A stretch of 16,588 bases of DNA, from contig CANHRV010000013.1 of the NCBI GenBank assembly GCA_947463395.1, forward strand, positions 1 to 16,588, given 5' to 3'. Below the pieces are notes generated by a model. The model saw only the letters and a list, made by a program, of their open reading frames with translations, was not told the DNA's origin and did no database searches. Made by a program: the position numbers and the translations under genes. This stretch comes from Opitutia bacterium (GTDB taxonomy: Bacteria; Verrucomicrobiota; Verrucomicrobiia; Opitutales; UBA953). Of this stretch, positions 14,270 to 16,588 are shown piece by piece. Position 1 is the first letter of the stretch; each line of letters begins with the position of its first letter.

Positions 14270-15610
14270 TTAAACTAAAGCTTCGAGAATGGTTCGTAGT
14301 TTCATTTCGGTCTCTAAAGTCTCGGAAACAGGATCCGACCCTTCGACAATTCCTGCTCCAGCATAGGCGCGCGCGGTATTGCCGTTAATTTTTGCACAAC
14401 GCAATGCAACGTAAAGTCTACCCGAGTCTCCGCCTGATTCAATCCAACCCACTGCACCGGTATAAAGACCGCGAAGGTGAGGTTCGAATCCAGGTATGAA
14501 GGGAAGGGCAGCATCTCTTGGTTTTCCTCCGACGGCAGGTGTGGGATGCAATTCACCAGCAATTTCCAAGAATCGTCGATCGGCTGACATCGTTCCAACA
14601 ATCGGAGTACGAATATGCATCACATTGCCTAAACGTAAAAGTTCAGGTGGTCGCTTGGTCGCTGCCATCACACCAACCATACTAAGACGACGTAAAATAG
14701 AAGCTGTCACGGCTTGGTGCTCACGTTGATCCTTTTCACTGGATAATAAAGCTTCTGCCAAACGTGCATCTTCCGAAGCAGACTCACCTCGTTTAGTCGT
14801 ACCAGCCACCGCTTCGGTGCGAATCTCCCCATTAAACAAGAAAAGCAACGTCTCAGGGGTTGCGCCTAAGAGAGCCCCGTCATCTTCATCCATCAAGAAA
14901 CTGTGACAGTTTGGGTTGGCTAGCCGCAATCGGTGCAAAGTGCCAAAAACATTAAAGGGCTCAGACCGACGCCAATCAAACGCACGACACAAAACAATTT
15001 TTTCAAACGCACCCTCACGAATGAGTTCCGTGGCTCTTTTCACTGCCGAAGGGAACCAAGCGCCGCCCACTTCACTTAACACCGTAGGTGACTGCGCACG
15101 TGGAGCCGTTTCCGTGAGTCGATAATGGAAATGTTTGAATGACTGTAATCGAGTTAACAACCGCTCAGCACAACCGGTGGTTGCGGGTTCACATAAGATA
15201 ACCGTACTTACTCCTTCTTCGGTGATAACCTGCCAGGACGGAAGAAAGAGTCGCGAATCACTACCAAATTCAGGCTCACTAGGGTAAAAGGGGAAACTGG
15301 CAAAGAGGCGTGGTTTTCGACCGATGGAAATCAGTGAAGCGTTTAATTTCTTTAACCACAAATCAGCTTCAATAAATCGTTGTTTTCCTCGACCGCGCCA
15401 TTGCACCAAGGGACTGCCAGCCGCACTGGCACGACGACGAGAGGGATTTTCAAAATACGCCCGTGGTGCTGATACGTTCAGCGTTTCTAAAACCGCGAGA
15501 GGATCGAGCTCGGGAACGATTAACGAACAACTAATAAACCCCACTCCTGCAGCACGCTTTTCGGCGTCCTGCAACGGTGTCAGTAAAAGATCCGTGGCGG
15601 ATGATTGCAC
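14270..15610 (-). CDS. menF: Isochorismate synthase (MenF/EntC family)
   Basis: This 446-residue member of the chorismate-utilising family converts chorismate to isochorismate, the entry to menaquinone or to 2,3-dihydroxybenzoate siderophores. Family marks are the general-base lysine K204 (FEKIVLCRA), GATPE (249-253), the TEAVAGT segment, and the isochorismate-synthase-type 'HPTPAVGGKP' block (355-364) followed by 'RGLYTGAVGW'. These favour isochorismate synthase over the TrpE/PabB relatives. No other men or siderophore genes are in the window; menaquinone synthesis is the more economical guess. GTG 15610 is the only usable common start before an upstream in-frame stop. A good promoter-like pair lies directly upstream (TAGACA, 17 bases, TACATT). 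dtd starts one base after its stop. Confidence 0.9.
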   Translation of the reverse strand: MQSSATDLLLTPLQDAEKRAAGVGFISCSLIVPELDPLAVLETLNVSAPRAYFENPSRRRASAAGSPLVQWRGRGKQRFIEADLWLKKLNASLISIGRKPRLFASFPFYPSEPEFGSDSRLFLPSWQVITEEGVSTVILCEPATTGCAERLLTRLQSFKHFHYRLTETAPRAQSPTVLSEVGGAWFPSAVKRATELIREGAFEKIVLCRAFDWRRSEPFNVFGTLHRLRLANPNCHSFLMDEDDGALLGATPETLLFLFNGEIRTEAVAGTTKRGESASEDARLAEALLSSEKDQREHQAVTASILRRLSMVGVMAATKRPPELLRLGNVMHIRTPIVGTMSADRRFLEIAGELHPTPAVGGKPRDAALPFIPGFEPHLRGLYTGAVGWIESGGDSGRLYVALRCAKINGNTARAYAGAGIVEGSDPVSETLETEMKLRTILEALV

Positions 15611-15619
15611 AACTGGGTA

Positions 15620-15648
15620 AATGTAAGCAGATATCCGCTAAATGTCTA
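15620..15648 (-). promoter_or_regulatory. Probable menF promoter overlapping the metG stop
   Basis: On the minus strand TAGACA (15648-15643; 5 of 6 matches to TTGACA) is spaced by exactly 17 bases from TACATT (15625-15620; 4 of 6 matches to TATAAT). The first three bases of TAGACA are the metG stop codon. Transcription would start about 3 bases before the menF GTG, giving a nearly leaderless mRNA. This would let menF-dtd be expressed independently of metG. Confidence 0.45.
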
Positions 15649-16588
15649 ACCACCTGTGGGAGATTCAGGCGTCGTCTCAACAGGAGGGAATAAAATACAC
15701 TTTTCTGCCACTTTTAGGCCCGTACAACGCTGACTCCAAGCTAACTGACCCTCATAAACCTTCGGAGACTCCAAGCCTAAAGTGGCCTGTAACTTTGCGC
15801 AGGTCTCAGGCAAAACAGGAGTCAGAACAATGGAGACCAAGCGCAATCCTTCTGCCACCAGCGCCAAACAGGAATCCAAACGTGCACGATCAAGCGGATC
15901 GGCAGACTTGGCCAATTTCCAAGGTGCACGATTTTCGATGTAAGCATTCATCGCACTGATAAAGACCCACAAGGCCTCTAAGGCGTGACTAATCTGGCAA
16001 TCGGCCAACGATGCTAAATATTTTTTCTCGGTCAGCATCCACAACTGACGTAATGATTTTTCACTCTCCTCATCTGCCGTGGGAGCGGGAACGATGCCTT
16101 GATAGTGACGACCAACCATCGTGAGCAATCGATTAACGAGGTTTCCTAAATTGTGACTGAGGTCGGCCTTGTACCTCTCGGCAAAAGTTTTCTCAGAAAA
16201 ATCAGCATCTTGTCCGACCACCATTTCTCGACTGAGATAATATCGAAAAGCATCAGAACCATAGAGCTTAGCCAACGCCAAGGTGTCAGCGGCATTGCCC
16301 GTACTCTTTGAAGCTTTTTGACTATTAATCGTCCACCATCCATGAACCAAAAGTTGCTTGGGTGGCTGAATGTCTAGCGCCTTCAACATACAGGGCCAGT
16401 AAACGGCATGAGGAGGGGATAGGATATCTTTACCGATAACATGGATGTCCGCAGGCCATAAGCTCTTGTCAGCCACCGCCGAATAGTAATTGGTCAGTGC
16501 ATCAAACCAAACATAGGTAACAAATTGACGGTCAAAAGGTAGCTCAATGCCCCAAGTGAGACGTGATTTCGGACGAGAAATACAAAGG
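15646..16588 (-). CDS. metG: Methionyl-tRNA synthetase (partial, 5' end beyond window)
   Basis: About 313 C-terminal residues are visible; the reading frame stays open to the window edge at 16588, so the start and the HIGH-motif half are missing. The translated edge begins CISRPKSRLTWGIELPFD and continues FVTYVWFDALTNYY and WPADIHVIGKDIL, all typical of MetRS. The KMSKS loop reads KASKS (codons at 16317-16303), with Ala in place of Met. The anticodon-binding helical domain follows, including the conserved W of 'NRAPWKLAK'. The protein ends soon after, in a short Pro/Glu/Thr-rich tail, without the C-terminal OB-fold (tRBD) dimerisation domain of longer MetRS enzymes. It attaches methionine to initiator and elongator tRNAs. 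The menF promoter overlaps its stop. Confidence 0.96.
   Translation of the reverse strand, partial: LCISRPKSRLTWGIELPFDRQFVTYVWFDALTNYYSAVADKSLWPADIHVIGKDILSPPHAVYWPCMLKALDIQPPKQLLVHGWWTINSQKASKSTGNAADTLALAKLYGSDAFRYYLSREMVVGQDADFSEKTFAERYKADLSHNLGNLVNRLLTMVGRHYQGIVPAPTADEESEKSLRQLWMLTEKKYLASLADCQISHALEALWVFISAMNAYIENRAPWKLAKSADPLDRARLDSCLALVAEGLRLVSIVLTPVLPETCAKLQATLGLESPKVYEGQLAWSQRCTGLKVAEKCILFPPVETTPESPTGG

Noticed and set aside
16474..16476. GTG at 16476 as a metG start
   Set aside because: The frame continues upstream to the window edge with clear MetRS motifs (CISRPKSRLTWG, VWFDALTNYY), so this is an internal valine codon.
1..16588. Mobile element, prophage, CRISPR, toxin-antitoxin or defence island
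   Set aside because: No transposase, integrase, terminal inverted repeats with target duplications, spaced repeats, tRNA-linked att sites or nuclease-antitoxin pairs were seen. The PIN domain is part of PhoH2, not a free VapC-type toxin.

Overview
The window reads as an ordinary, densely packed stretch of bacterial chromosome, most likely from a Verrucomicrobiota member. The best taxonomic clue is the small gene at 7045-7458. Its product looks like the Minf_1886 / 'Verruc_Plancto-restricted' family (TIGR04138), which as far as I recall is confined to Verrucomicrobia and Planctomycetes. Base composition looks close to 50% G+C by eye. There is no sign of phage, transposon, CRISPR, rRNA or tRNA, and every gap between genes is under about 150 bases.

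Layout. A PIN-PhoH ATPase (58-1602) and MutS (1681-4203) lie on the plus strand. A minus-strand pair converges on mutS: an NAD(P)-dependent sugar-nucleotide-type reductase (4897-5862) followed after 1 base by a LipM/LplA-type acyltransferase (4200-4895). Divergent from that pair are hisC (5956-7044) and the abutting Minf_1886 gene (7045-7458). They converge on a minus-strand gene encoding a HAD hydrolase fused to a DciA/DUF721 domain (7445-8500). A predicted lipoprotein (8644-9099) then faces a nadB-panE pair (11633 down to 9107, minus). A CNNM/CBS membrane protein (11714-13033) runs divergently from nadB. It meets a minus-strand run of metG (truncated by the window edge), menF, dtd and hisF, in transcription order.

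Functions are housekeeping: mismatch repair, two separated histidine-biosynthesis steps (hisC, hisF), NAD and pantothenate precursor synthesis (nadB, panE), menaquinone entry (menF), lipoate metabolism, and translation quality control (metG, dtd). No single pathway links the whole window.

I found no clear new defence or mobile system. The most interesting points are: (i) the in-frame HAD-DciA fusion, which would attach a replicative-helicase-loader domain to a hydrolase whose second motif I aspartate is an alanine; (ii) a recurring TTG-type -35-like box 34-38 bases upstream of almost every first-in-unit start codon, with Shine-Dalgarno sequences usually absent, suggesting leaderless or near-leaderless mRNAs; (iii) convergent gene pairs that share palindromic stop codons (CTAG, TTAA); and (iv) the hisC/Minf_1886 stop-start abutment. 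All identifications come from reading motifs, without database searches.
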